Below the pieces are notes generated by a model that did no database searches, was not told where the DNA came from, and worked only from the letters and a program-made list of their open reading frames with translations. 64,000 nucleotides of DNA from Aquimarina sp. AU58. Lineage in GTDB: Bacteria > Bacteroidota > Bacteroidia > Flavobacteriales > Flavobacteriaceae. The translations under genes and the position numbers were made by a program. Positions 46,593-55,729 of this stretch are shown here, piece after piece. The DNA lies in contig NZ_OMPD01000003.1 in NCBI RefSeq assembly GCF_900312745.1, positions 18,301 through 82,300 on the forward strand, written 5' to 3'. Each line of letters begins with the position of its first letter. Within the stretch, counting starts at the first letter, position 1.

Positions 46593-47333
46593 ATGAAAGA
46601 ACAAAAAATCGCAGTTCAAATAGATGATTTAACTGTAGCTTACAATTACAAGCCTGTACTATGGGATATTGACCTTGCTATACCAGAAGGTGTACTTATG
46701 GCTATTGTAGGTCCAAATGGAGCAGGAAAATCTACTCTTATAAAATCGATTTTAGATATTATCAAACCCATTGCAGGAAGTACTCAAATTTATGGAAAAC
46801 CATACAAGAAACAACGCTCACTGGTAGCTTATGTTCCTCAAAAAGGAAGTGTAGACTGGGATTTTCCAACCACTGCGCTAGATGTTGTAATGATGGGAAC
46901 TTACGGAAGCTTAGGATGGATCAAAAGACCAGGGCAAAAACAGAAAAAAGCTGCTCTTGAAGCATTAGAAAAAGTAGGTATGCTTTCTTTTAAAAGCAGA
47001 CAGATTAGTCAACTATCCGGAGGACAACAACAACGTATATTTTTAGCAAGGGCTTTAGTTCAAAATGCATCTATCTATTTTATGGATGAACCTTTTCAAG
47101 GTGTTGATGCTACTACAGAAAAAGCTATTATTAATATCTTAAAAGAACTTAGGAAAGCCGGAAAAACAGTAATTGTAGTACATCACGATTTGCAAACAGT
47201 ACCAGAATATTTTGATTGGGTTACTTTTCTTAATGTAAAAAAGATCGCTACCGGACCAGTAAAAGACATTTTTAATGATGACAATTTAACCAAAACCTAC
47301 GGAATTAATTACAAGGTTAGTGTACAACAATAA
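46593..47333 (+). CDS. Metal ABC transporter ATPase
   Basis: The 246-residue protein has Walker [10 protein letters not shown] (40-48), the ABC signature LSGGQQQR, Walker B IYFMDEPF and a switch His in VVHHDLQT. Together with the binding protein and two permeases it forms a TroABCD/MntABCD-type importer. The gene is 9 bp before the first permease. Confidence 0.95.
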   Translation: MKEQKIAVQIDDLTVAYNYKPVLWDIDLAIPEGVLMAIVGPNGAGKSTLIKSILDIIKPIAGSTQIYGKPYKKQRSLVAYVPQKGSVDWDFPTTALDVVMMGTYGSLGWIKRPGQKQKKAALEALEKVGMLSFKSRQISQLSGGQQQRIFLARALVQNASIYFMDEPFQGVDATTEKAIINILKELRKAGKTVIVVHHDLQTVPEYFDWVTFLNVKKIATGPVKDIFNDDNLTKTYGINYKVSVQQ

Positions 47334-47342
47334 GAGCTATCT

Positions 47343-48473
47343 ATGGATATAAAAGAATACATAGAACTTGTCTTTACAGATTATACCTTACGCACAATAA
47401 CACTGGGCACAGCTGTACTTGGTGCTATTTGTGGTATGCTGGGTAGTTTTGCTGTATTGCGTAAACAAAGTTTATTAGGAGACGCAATTTCTCATGCCGC
47501 ATTGCCAGGCATTGCCATCGCTTTTCTAATTATTGGAACAAAAAATAGCTCTGCTTTTCTATTAGGAGCATTAATTAGTGGTTTAATTGGTACTTTTTGG
47601 ATTCGAGGTATCACTAGCAAAACGCATCTTAAATCTGACACGGCTTTAGGTCTTATATTATCATTATTCTTTGGGTTCGGAATGTTATTACTAACCTATA
47701 TCCAGAAAATGCCTAATGCTAATCAGGCCGGTTTAGAAAGCTACCTTTTTGGGCAGGCAGCTACACTTTTAGAAAGTGATGTATGGCTTATGATCACCGT
47801 TACAGGAATTAGTTTGGTAGTTTTATTATTATTCTGGAAAGAACTCAAACTATTATTATTCGATGCTGATTACACTAAGACATTAGGATTTAACACCAAA
47901 TTCTTAGACATTCTTATCACTACATTTATTGTAATTGCTATTGTATTAGGACTACAAACCGTAGGCGTGGTTTTAATGAGCGCAATGTTATTAGCTCCTG
48001 CCGCAGCGGCTAGACAATGGACAAACAATTTAGCTGTAATGGTTATTTTGGCAGCAATTTTTGGGGCATTCTCCGGAGTTTTCGGGACCGCTATCAGTGC
48101 CAGTCATAATAACTTATCTACAGGACCAGTAATTGTGTTGGTGGCTGGTGTTTTCGTATTATTTTCTTTTATTTTTTCTCCCGGTCGGGGGCTATTATTT
48201 AGAGAAATACGGTTTAGAAAAAACAGAAATGATCTTCAATTGCATAAAACATTATCTTTTATGTATAATATTGCTAGTACACACGAAAATATTGCGCATC
48301 CACATGCTATTAAAATTCTGAATAACTTTCAGGGATTCACCAGAAAATCACTTCAAAAACTAGAAGATAAAGATTATGTAAATATCGAAGGCAATATGTG
48401 GTCTTTAACCGAGTCTGGGTATAAAACTGCCTCCAATTTATATGATCAACTAACAAAAGAAGAAAATGAGTAA
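47343..48473 (+). CDS. Metal ABC transporter permease with C-terminal winged-helix-like tail, 1
   Basis: The first about 285 residues form a TroC/ZnuB-like permease (GSFAVLRKQSLLGDAISHAALPG, LQTVGVVLMSAMLLAPAAAA), with eight helices. About 90 extra residues follow (FRKNRNDLQLHKTLSFMYN, then ITHEN-like, LQKLEDKDYVNIEGNMWSLTESGYKTA), which look like a winged helix with a wing of the DtxR/MarR kind. A soluble domain on the cytoplasmic side of a permease could sense metal or bind DNA; known in Bacteroidota and spirochetes but of unclear use. It overlaps the next gene by 8 bp. Confidence 0.9.
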   Translation: MDIKEYIELVFTDYTLRTITLGTAVLGAICGMLGSFAVLRKQSLLGDAISHAALPGIAIAFLIIGTKNSSAFLLGALISGLIGTFWIRGITSKTHLKSDTALGLILSLFFGFGMLLLTYIQKMPNANQAGLESYLFGQAATLLESDVWLMITVTGISLVVLLLFWKELKLLLFDADYTKTLGFNTKFLDILITTFIVIAIVLGLQTVGVVLMSAMLLAPAAAARQWTNNLAVMVILAAIFGAFSGVFGTAISASHNNLSTGPVIVLVAGVFVLFSFIFSPGRGLLFREIRFRKNRNDLQLHKTLSFMYNIASTHENIAHPHAIKILNNFQGFTRKSLQKLEDKDYVNIEGNMWSLTESGYKTASNLYDQLTKEENE

Positions 48474-49626
48474 CGCACAGATAGAAATACAATTAATCGC
48501 CAGCCTGGTAGCGATAGCTTGTGCTATCCCAGGAACCTTTTTAGTATTGCGAAAAATGGCATTAATCACTGATGCAATTAGTCATTCTATCCTGCCAGGT
48601 ATTGTAATCGGTTTTTTTATTACTCATGACTTATCATCTCCTTTATTGATCATTCTTGCTGCTGCAAGCGGTGTCATTACTGTAGTATTGGTAGAGTTTA
48701 TTCAAAAAACAGGCTTAGTAAAAGAAGATACCGCTATAGGTCTCGTTTTTCCTGCCCTGTTTAGTATTGGTATCATACTTATTGCACAAAATGCAAATGA
48801 TGTACATCTAGATGTTGATGCCGTATTGTTAGGAGAACTTGCCTTTGCCCCCTTTGATCGATTACTTATAGGAGGTACAGATGTAGGCCCTAAATCTTTA
48901 TGGATCATAGGCACTATATTACTGATCACATTAGGGCTATTATTTGCATTTTTTAAGGAACTAAAAGTAAGCACATTCGATGCAGGTTTAGCTTCTGCTC
49001 TTGGGTTATCCCCTGTAGTTATGCATTATGGATTAATGACAGTTTCATCAATCACTACGGTAGGTGCTTTTGACGCAGTTGGTGCTATCTTAGTTATTGC
49101 ATTAATGATTGCTCCTGCCGCTACTGCTTATTTACTAACAAATGACTTAAAAAAAATGCTTCTGTTATCTGTTATATTTGGAGTAAGTAGCGCCATTATA
49201 GGATATTGGGTAGCACATGCATTAGACACATCTATTTCTGGATCAATGACTACAGTATTAGGATTAGTTTTCTTATTCGTATACCTATTTGCTCCCAACA
49301 AAGGCTTGTTTTCTGTGTTGTATAGACAAAAACAACAACGTATCGAGGTTTCCTTACTCACCTTTCTTCTACACTTGGGAAACCACCAGGAAGAGGAAGA
49401 ACGGCATGTAAAACATTTAAATGAGCATATTAATTGGCAGAAGGTACAATCAAAATCTGTTTTGAATCTGGCACTTAAAAACAATATGATTACGATTAAT
49501 AATGATATTGTTTCTTTAACTAAAAAAGGGAAAAACTTTACAGCAGAAGCAATTGATTATATTGTAACTAATAAAAATGCTGAAATTGAAAACATGAAGG
49601 ATAGGTTTTTCCTGTTTAGAGGTTAA
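48466..49626 (+). CDS. Metal ABC transporter permease with C-terminal winged-helix-like tail, 2
   Basis: A paralogue of the preceding permease: 386 residues, with a permease part to about residue 285 (GTFLVLRKMALITDAISHSILPG, TVGAFDAVGAILVIALMIAPA) and a tail (HLGNHQEEEERHVKHLNEHI, then LNLALKNNMITINNDIVSLT) with the same helix-wing plan but little identity. The two permeases probably form a heterodimer. It overlaps the first permease gene by 8 bp, so translation is coupled. Last gene of the metal operon; a 29-bp gap leads to a small secreted protein gene. Confidence 0.9.
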   Translation: MSNAQIEIQLIASLVAIACAIPGTFLVLRKMALITDAISHSILPGIVIGFFITHDLSSPLLIILAAASGVITVVLVEFIQKTGLVKEDTAIGLVFPALFSIGIILIAQNANDVHLDVDAVLLGELAFAPFDRLLIGGTDVGPKSLWIIGTILLITLGLLFAFFKELKVSTFDAGLASALGLSPVVMHYGLMTVSSITTVGAFDAVGAILVIALMIAPAATAYLLTNDLKKMLLLSVIFGVSSAIIGYWVAHALDTSISGSMTTVLGLVFLFVYLFAPNKGLFSVLYRQKQQRIEVSLLTFLLHLGNHQEEEERHVKHLNEHINWQKVQSKSVLNLALKNNMITINNDIVSLTKKGKNFTAEAIDYIVTNKNAEIENMKDRFFLFRG

Positions 49627-49655
49627 AACTCGTATATTTAAAGGAAAAAAGGGAA

Positions 49656-50030
49656 ATGTTTGCATCTTTAAAAAGGAATTTTATACCACTATCCATTTTA
49701 TTTTTTTTAATCAGTTGTACTTCCTATGCTCAGGAAAAACCTGTTCGCTTAGTAGAAGATAAGCAGAAAAAAAGAACAATCATATACATCCAAAATGACA
49801 CGGATACAGATAAGAGTGTATTTTTAAAAGTAAATCCGACTGGATATCGCAAGAGTGCCCAACGACCTATTATTAAAAATATCCCTGCCAAAAGTAAAGT
49901 ACAAATATTAATCCTTATCCCATTAACAGATGTTGAATCCCATTATACATATAATCTGGTTGTAAATGAAGAATTAGAAACTATAGATGTAAAGCACAGT
50001 AAAAGTTTAAAAAAGAAGGATAGTATTTGA
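49656..50030 (+). CDS. Small secreted protein, unknown
   Basis: The 124-residue protein has a signal peptide ending near LISCTSYAQ (the Cys is possibly a lipobox, FFLISC). The mature protein is basic and beta-rich, with IIYIQNDTDTDKSVFLKV and AKSKVQILILIPLTDV. No family recognised. It follows the permease gene by 29 bp and may be co-transcribed with it. Confidence 0.65.
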   Translation: MFASLKRNFIPLSILFFLISCTSYAQEKPVRLVEDKQKKRTIIYIQNDTDTDKSVFLKVNPTGYRKSAQRPIIKNIPAKSKVQILILIPLTDVESHYTYNLVVNEELETIDVKHSKSLKKKDSI

Positions 50031-50172
50031 GTTATAACCACTTAAAAAGTTTGATTTATATACGAATTCTAAGATTAGAAGAATATAAAAGAAGTAAATC
50101 TCTATCTGTCAGTATTCAACTTTTGCAAGCAAAAACAATCATAAAACTTATTTAACATAGAAATCTATATAT

Positions 50173-50190
50173 TTAGACTTAAAAGTCTAA
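50173..50190. promoter_or_regulatory. 18-bp perfect palindrome ahead of the MFS gene
   Basis: TTAGACTTAAAAGTCTAA, arms of 8 bp around AA, ending 16 bp before the ATG at 50207. The outer TTAG..CTAA resembles the halves of the palindrome in front of mntR, so it may be an operator for that repressor or for an unlinked one. Confidence 0.5.
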
Positions 50191-50206
50191 TTCACTTCAA
50201 TACTTT

Positions 50207-51469
50207 ATGAATCAAACAAAACCGCCATGGTACTTTCTTTTTCTGGTTATTTTAGCCGGAGAATCTGTTTTTATTCTTCCATTTGTTCTTTCACGAGTAT
50301 TTAGACCAACGGTACTTGAGGTATTTAACTTAGACAATATTCAGTTAGGTATATGTTTCTCTATTTATGGAACTGTAGCTCTAATATCCTACCTTTTTGG
50401 AGGCGCATTAGCTGACAAGTTTCCTCCAAGAAAATTAATAGCAACGGCACTATGGATGACCGCTTTGGGAGGGTTAATATATGCCAGTTTCCCCAACTAT
50501 ACAGTATTAAAAGTACTTTATGGTTATTGGGGATTCACTACTATATTTTTATTCTGGGCACCCATGATTAAAGCTACTCGCGTTTGGGGTGGCAACACTT
50601 CTCAAGGTAAAGCATTTGGATTTTTAGACGGTGGTCGAGGGTTAGTTGGTGCTTTATTTGGAGTCTTGGGAGTATTTATTTTTTCACTATTTATTACTTC
50701 AGAAATCTCTGAAGCGACTACCGCCGAAAGCAAAGCTGCTTTTAAATATGTAATCTTAGTATCCTCTGGCCTTGTTAGTATTGTAGGAGTATTAGTTTGG
50801 TTATTTATGAAAATGGATCATGAATTAGAAAAACAAATTACAGTAGAGAAAATCACAATATCCCAAGTACTGGAAGTATTGCGTCTACCTTCTGTTTGGT
50901 TACTCATGATTATTATTTTATGTGCTTATGTAGGCTATAAAATTACCGATGTATTTTCACTATATGCTCAAGATGTTATGCTATATGATCAAGTACAATC
51001 GGCTCAAGTGGGTACATTTTTGTTATTTATCCGACCCATTATCGGAGTTTTAATTGGAGTATTAGCTGATCGCTCACAAACCACTTTTTGGCTACTTATT
51101 AGTTTTATAGTTTCATTCTTCGGAGCATTATTGTTTGCCTCTGGCATAATTTCAGATTCTGCAACAGCTTTATTTTTTATATCAATTTTAGTGGTAGCGA
51201 CGGGAGTGTATGCAGCTCGTTCTTTATACTTTGCAGTAATGCAGCGAGGAAAAATCCCATTGGTTCTTACAGGAACTGCTGTTGGGATTATTTCTCTTAT
51301 AGGCTATACTCCTGATATATTTGCCGGGCCCGCAATGGGATATCTTCTAGAAAATTCACCAGGACCCGAAGGACACCAACATGTATTCTGGATGTTAGCT
51401 TTATTTTCTTTTATTGGTGGCCTAGCTGCTTGGTATTATTACAAATTATATAGTATACAAAAAAAGTAA
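50207..51469 (+). CDS. Major facilitator superfamily transporter
   Basis: The 420-residue protein has twelve predicted helices. The MFS loop motif between helices 2 and 3 is GGALADKFPPRKL (a GxxxDxxxxRR-type match) and a second half-repeat occurs at GVLADRSQTTFW. Substrate is not clear. It stands alone, with an 18-bp palindrome just before its ATG, and converges on the E2 gene with a shared hairpin at 51506. Confidence 0.88.
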   Translation: MNQTKPPWYFLFLVILAGESVFILPFVLSRVFRPTVLEVFNLDNIQLGICFSIYGTVALISYLFGGALADKFPPRKLIATALWMTALGGLIYASFPNYTVLKVLYGYWGFTTIFLFWAPMIKATRVWGGNTSQGKAFGFLDGGRGLVGALFGVLGVFIFSLFITSEISEATTAESKAAFKYVILVSSGLVSIVGVLVWLFMKMDHELEKQITVEKITISQVLEVLRLPSVWLLMIIILCAYVGYKITDVFSLYAQDVMLYDQVQSAQVGTFLLFIRPIIGVLIGVLADRSQTTFWLLISFIVSFFGALLFASGIISDSATALFFISILVVATGVYAARSLYFAVMQRGKIPLVLTGTAVGIISLIGYTPDIFAGPAMGYLLENSPGPEGHQHVFWMLALFSFIGGLAAWYYYKLYSIQKK

Positions 51470-51505
51470 GTATAAGAAAATCTCAAAAAAATTACTTACA
51501 TAAAA

Positions 51506-51532
51506 AAACCACAACAGCTAGTGTCGTGGTTT
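51506..51532. terminator. Shared terminator between MFS and E2 genes
   Basis: AAACCAC (51506-51512) pairs with GTGGTTT (51526-51532), with further inner pairs; A-runs on the left and T's on the right suit both directions, most strongly the minus strand. Confidence 0.75.
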
Positions 51533-51557
51533 GTATTTATTTTGGAAATAATGTTTC

Positions 51558-52892
51558 TTAAAACTCTCTATTCACATCCCAAGCTTCAAGGTAGTCTTTT
51601 ACACGTTGTACGAACTGTCCTCCTAGTGCTCCATTAACAACTCTGTGATCATAAGAGTGTGATAAGAACATTTTATATCGAATACCGATAAAGTCTCCTT
51701 CTGGCGTTTCTATAACGGCAGGAACCTTTCTAATTGCTCCCAAAGCCAAAATACCTACCTGCGGTTGATTAATAATTGGTGTACCCATAATGCTTCCGAA
51801 TGTCCCCACATTAGTTACTGTATATGTACCACCTTGTATATCATCTGGTTTTAAAGCATTATTACGTGCTCTATTTGCAAGATCATTAACTGCTTTGGTC
51901 ATTCCTACCAAATTTAATTGATCTGCGTTCTTAATCACGGGTACAATTAAATTACCATCGGGTAAAGCTGCTGCCATACCCAGGTTTATATTTTTCTTTT
52001 TGATAATTGTATCTCCAGAGATAGAGATATTCATCATCGGGAAATCTTTTAATGCTTTAGCAACTGCTTCCATAAAAATAGGAGTAAACGTAAGGTTCTC
52101 TCCTTCTCTCTTCATGAAATCTCCTTTTACTTTCTTTCTCCAGTTCCAGATATTGGTTACATCGGCTTCTATAAATGACTGCACATGAGCAGAAGTCTGC
52201 ACAGATTCGACCATATGATGTGCAATAAGTTTGCCCATTCTGGTCATTTCTATAATCTCATCTTCTCCTGATGCTACTACCGGTGCTGCTTTAGCTACTT
52301 CTTGCTTTTTAGCTGGAGTTGCTTCTGGTTTTGCTTTTATTTCTTCTTTTACAGGCTGCGTTTTTATTTTTCCGTTTTTGCGATCATCTACAAATTGTAA
52401 AATATCATTTTTGGTAACACGACCATCCTTACCTGTTCCCGAAATAGCTTCTAATTCATTTAAGGAAACATTTTCTGTCGTAGCAATATTCTTTACTAAC
52501 GGAGAATAAAACTTACTACTCTCAGAAAAATCGGTTGCATTTCCTGCCACTACTGTTTCTGCGATTTGTGTTTCTAGTACTTCTGCTTCTTTTGGAGTTT
52601 CCTCTACTTTGGCAGTAGTTTCTTGCGGAGTTGATTCTATAGCTCCTTCACCTTCAGTCTCTATTACAGCTATAACCTGGCCTACCTGTACTACATCATC
52701 AACATCAAAAAGTTTTTCTAACAGTACACCTTCTACCTCACTAGGTACCTCACTATCTACTTTATCAGTTGCTATTTCAACAACTGCATCATCTAATTCG
52801 ATAGTATCCCCAACCTCTTTTAACCAAGTTGTTATTGTTGCCTCTGCAACACTCTCACCCATTTTTGGAAGTTTCAGCTCAAATTTTGCCAT
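51558..52892 (-). CDS. 2-oxoacid dehydrogenase E2 (dihydrolipoyl acyltransferase)
   Basis: The start is set at the second ATG (52892, MAKFELKLPKMGES), giving 444 residues. Domains in order: one lipoyl domain with the lipoylated Lys at 44 (DKVDSE), a Glu/Ala/Pro-rich linker, a peripheral E1/E3-binding domain (FYSPLVKNIATTENVSLNEL), a second linker, and the catalytic acetyltransferase domain with SHSYDHRVVNGALGG (His and Asp of HxxxD). A single lipoyl domain and the sequence type point to the branched-chain or succinyl kind rather than pyruvate dehydrogenase. E1 and E3 are not in the window. Confidence 0.93.
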   Translation of the reverse strand: MAKFELKLPKMGESVAEATITTWLKEVGDTIELDDAVVEIATDKVDSEVPSEVEGVLLEKLFDVDDVVQVGQVIAVIETEGEGAIESTPQETTAKVEETPKEAEVLETQIAETVVAGNATDFSESSKFYSPLVKNIATTENVSLNELEAISGTGKDGRVTKNDILQFVDDRKNGKIKTQPVKEEIKAKPEATPAKKQEVAKAAPVVASGEDEIIEMTRMGKLIAHHMVESVQTSAHVQSFIEADVTNIWNWRKKVKGDFMKREGENLTFTPIFMEAVAKALKDFPMMNISISGDTIIKKKNINLGMAAALPDGNLIVPVIKNADQLNLVGMTKAVNDLANRARNNALKPDDIQGGTYTVTNVGTFGSIMGTPIINQPQVGILALGAIRKVPAVIETPEGDFIGIRYKMFLSHSYDHRVVNGALGGQFVQRVKDYLEAWDVNREF

Positions 52893-53030
52893 ATTCTTAA
52901 TCAAAAGTGTTTATAAGTTATGTTTTTTGCGAATTTAATTAAAATTCGGCTTAAAAATTATTTTTTTCGTATTAAAATTTACTTAATACTTATCCCTTCA
53001 AGTTTACAGATACTTCTAAGTATATGCAAA

Positions 53031-53651
53031 TCAAGGACTCTTTAATGCATTCTCAAAAGGAATTCGATTAAGTATACTTCTTCCCAAAGTAACCTCATCT
53101 GCATATTCTAATTCATCATTAACACCAATTCCCCTGGCAATCGTAGAGGTTTTTACATCTACTCCCTCTAATTGTTTATACATATAGAAGTTAGTAGTAT
53201 CTCCTTCCATCGTTGCGCTTAACGCAAATATTAATTCTTTTACTTCTCCAGATTTAACTTTCTCGATCAAAGAACTAATATTTAATTCTTGCGGACCAAT
53301 ACCATCTAATGGACTTATCTTACCTCCTAAAACGTGATATAACCCTCTAAATTGACCTGTACTCTCTATAGCCATTACATCCCGTATATCCTCTACTACA
53401 CAGATAATTTCACGATTTCTACCCGGGTTACTACAGATATCACAAATATCTGTATCACTAATACTATGACATGTAGTGCAAAATTTAATATCTTCTCGCA
53501 ATACTCCCAAAGCTTTGGTTAAGTGCTGGGTCTGGGTTTCTGGCTGTCTAAGTAAATGTAATACTAATCGAAGTGCAGTACGTTTTCCTATCCCTGGTAA
53601 TTGAGACATTTCATAAACTGCATTCTCTAATAATTTTGAGGAAAATTCCAT
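53031..53651 (-). CDS. recR: RecR, recombination mediator
   Basis: The 206-residue protein has the N-terminal helix-hairpin-helix ([19 protein letters not shown]), the C4 zinc finger [16 protein letters not shown], and a Toprim domain ([15 protein letters not shown]). RecR works with RecO and RecF in loading RecA at gaps. It stands alone, 127 bp before the E2 gene's start on the same strand. The C-terminal ring-forming part ends ENALKSP. Confidence 0.97.
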   Translation of the reverse strand: MEFSSKLLENAVYEMSQLPGIGKRTALRLVLHLLRQPETQTQHLTKALGVLREDIKFCTTCHSISDTDICDICSNPGRNREIICVVEDIRDVMAIESTGQFRGLYHVLGGKISPLDGIGPQELNISSLIEKVKSGEVKELIFALSATMEGDTTNFYMYKQLEGVDVKTSTIARGIGVNDELEYADEVTLGRSILNRIPFENALKSP

Positions 53652-53890
53652 AACGCAACAAATTTAGCATTTTTAATGATCAACTCCGCCCAGAGTTACA
53701 CTCTTTAAACAAAAAATTATGTTTTTATATCATAATGACATTTTTTATCCCTATAACTGCACCAGCTAATTATAAAAAGACAATAACAGAGGAAAAAATG
53801 AAAGTTCGCAGTGCGTAAGAAAACTTGATATAAATTTAATTTTGGGGTATAAACTATGATAATCTTAACTATGCAATTAAGGCCTTTTTG

Positions 53891-53917
53891 TTACTTTTAC
53901 TCCAAAAGTAAAAGTAA
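53891..53917 (+). promoter_or_regulatory. Hairpin covering the start of a small membrane protein gene
   Basis: TTACTTTTACT (53891-53901) pairs perfectly with AGTAAAAGTAA (53907-53917); the last base of the 3' arm is the A of the ATG at 53917. In RNA it would hide the translation start region. Confidence 0.5.
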
Positions 53918-54084
53918 TGTTAGATACTCTTTCTGAAGAAACACAGTTAATTTTAATGATTATAGTTATTGCTATTTTATTCGTAGCAGTATCCTGGAAC
54001 ACCAAACGAAATAAAAATAAACTGTATGATCGTGACAAACGTAATTTTAGACAGAACTATCAAAAAAAGAAAAAGAGAAAATAA
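53917..54084 (+). CDS. Small basic single-helix membrane protein (55 aa)
   Basis: The frame begins MLDTLSEETQLILMIIVIAI, a short acidic lead and one helix, and ends in a very basic tail (RDKRNFRQNYQKKKKRK). A membrane anchor with a basic cytoplasmic tail suggests a small membrane protein that interacts with lipid heads or nucleic acid; not recognised. The GNAT gene follows 14 bp downstream. It is short, but the helix, the positive tail and the spacing support it. Confidence 0.6.
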   Translation: MLDTLSEETQLILMIIVIAILFVAVSWNTKRNKNKLYDRDKRNFRQNYQKKKKRK

Positions 54085-54098
54085 CTATATTCTATAAA

Positions 54099-54533
54099 AT
54101 GAAAAAAATATATGTTAGAAAGGCGACATTAGAAGATATAGAATGGGTAAATAACACTTATCAAAACATAGATTTTGTAGTATCTGATTATACTAGCGAG
54201 TATATTGCTATAGCAGAGGTTGAAGGTGCAAAATGCGGACTGGGAAGAGTTGTGAATATTGATCAAAACAACTTAGAATTAGGAGGAATGTATGTATTGG
54301 ATCAATTTCGAGGTATGGGAATTGCAGAGAAGATCATATTGCATTTATTAAAAAATCATGAACAACATAAAAAGATATGGTGCCTTCCTTTTGAACATCT
54401 TCAGCATTTTTATAATAAGTTTGGTTTTCTAGATCAAAAAACACACAATTACGAAATTCCGGATAAAATACATGCTAAACACAAATGGTGTAATCAAAAC
54501 TATACTAAGAATGTACTTTTATTAGTTAAGTAG
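54099..54533 (+). CDS. GNAT-family N-acetyltransferase
   Basis: The 144-residue protein has the acetyl-CoA-binding motif A GGMYVLDQFRGMGIAEKII (V/I-x-x-x-x-RGxGxA) and a typical N-terminal strand (IYVRKATLEDIEWVN). The substrate is unknown. It follows the small membrane protein by 14 bp and precedes the cobalamin adenosyltransferase by 30 bp. Confidence 0.88.
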   Translation: MKKIYVRKATLEDIEWVNNTYQNIDFVVSDYTSEYIAIAEVEGAKCGLGRVVNIDQNNLELGGMYVLDQFRGMGIAEKIILHLLKNHEQHKKIWCLPFEHLQHFYNKFGFLDQKTHNYEIPDKIHAKHKWCNQNYTKNVLLLVK

Positions 54534-54563
54534 CTATCATCTATTAAACAAATATGCAATTCA

Positions 54564-55139
54564 ATGAAAATATATACTAAAACCGGTGATAAAGGAACCA
54601 CTGCCCTTTTTGGCGGAACCAGGGTACCTAAACATCATATTCGTATCGACAGTTATGGTACTGTTGACGAGCTTAATTCACATATTGGACTTATCAGGGA
54701 TCAAAAAATTGATGAATTAAGTAAGAAAATATTAATTAATATACAGGATAAACTTTTTACTGTTGGAGCTGTTTTAGCAACTGATCCTGAAAAAGCTATA
54801 CTAAAAAGTGGGCAAAAACGGCTAAATATACCTACAATTTCTACAGAAGACATTGAGTTATTAGAAAAAGAAATTGACAGAATGAACGAATCTTTGCCGC
54901 CAATGACACATTTTGTATTACCAGGAGGGCACCAAACTGTGTCATTCTGTCACATTGCTCGTTGTGTATGCCGAAGAGCAGAGCGTTTAGCAACGGCACT
55001 CTATGAAATAAACCCTTTTGAAGAAACAACACTGCATTACTTAAACCGACTATCTGACTATCTTTTTGTACTGGCACGAAAGTTGTCCTTCGATCTTAAG
55101 GCAGAAGAAATTGAATGGATTCCTAAAAAGAATTCTTAA
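54564..55139 (+). CDS. PduO-type cob(I)alamin adenosyltransferase
   Basis: The 191-residue protein starts with IYTKTGDKGTTALFGGTRV, the ATP-binding N-terminal motif, then RIDSYGTVDELNSHIG and the RxxRR-type block CVCRRAERL. It adenosylates corrinoid to coenzyme B12, used by radical mutases. A single-copy gene here, with no B12 synthesis or mutase gene near it. Confidence 0.95.
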   Translation: MKIYTKTGDKGTTALFGGTRVPKHHIRIDSYGTVDELNSHIGLIRDQKIDELSKKILINIQDKLFTVGAVLATDPEKAILKSGQKRLNIPTISTEDIELLEKEIDRMNESLPPMTHFVLPGGHQTVSFCHIARCVCRRAERLATALYEINPFEETTLHYLNRLSDYLFVLARKLSFDLKAEEIEWIPKKNS

Positions 55140-55277
55140 AATTTAATAACTGTTAAAATTAGTAAGGGAAACTCCCAAAAAAATCACGTTCTTATAATTA
55201 TTGTTTAAATAATTAATTTTTTACTTGACTTTTTAAACTAAAAAATTATTTTTGCAAAAAATTAAACCAGTAAACAT

Positions 55278-55499
55278 ATGTATTGGACTTTAGAATTAGC
55301 ATCTTATTTAAGTGATGCGCCTTGGCCTGCTACAAAAGACGAGTTAATAGATTATGCAATTCGTACTGGAGCACCTCTGGAGGTTGTAGAAAATCTACAA
55401 GCAATTGAAGATGAAGGAGATTCGTATGACTCTATAGAGGAAATATGGCCTGATTATCCTACAGATGAAGATTATCTTTGGAATGAGGATGAATATTAA
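55278..55499 (+). CDS. DUF2795 protein
   Basis: The 73-residue protein starts MYWTLELASYLSDAPWPATK, with a very acidic C-terminus (PDYPTDEDYLWNEDEY). DUF2795 is a short helical family widely found; in Bacteroidota it is often close to secA, as here. Role unknown. Confidence 0.85.
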   Translation: MYWTLELASYLSDAPWPATKDELIDYAIRTGAPLEVVENLQAIEDEGDSYDSIEEIWPDYPTDEDYLWNEDEY

Positions 55500-55516
55500 A
55501 TAAATGAAATAGTATT

Positions 55517-55543
55517 AAAAGTCTCGCAAGAGGCTTTTTTTTT
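55517..55543 (+). terminator. Terminator after the DUF2795 gene
   Basis: AAAAGTCTC-GCAA-GAGGCTTTTTTTT: a stem with one G-U pair, a GCAA loop and a T-run. Confidence 0.85.
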
Positions 55544-55729
55544 GCGTAAATTATGCCACTTTATGGCTATTTACGGCTTAAAAGTATTGTATAATATGAC
55601 CACTTAGGTCCTGAGATAGTGATAGACTTCAGATATTGAGGTCAGATTAGCATGTTACCTTAAGTAGATAAGGAACCAATTAGTTTCGTTTTGAAATTAA
55701 AATCTCATTAAACACACAACCATAAAATT

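Noticed and set aside
49128..49484. Cys-rich 118-residue antisense frame
   Set aside because: It lies wholly opposite the second permease gene; the codon pattern follows the permease frame.
52609..52938. Ser/Thr-rich frame opposite the E2 gene
   Set aside because: It is the antisense of the lipoyl domain and Glu/Ala linker; its composition is explained by that.
55544..55729. Structured RNA or SecM-like control ahead of secA
   Set aside because: Only 4-bp stems could be drawn and no upstream peptide frame with a stalling end was found.
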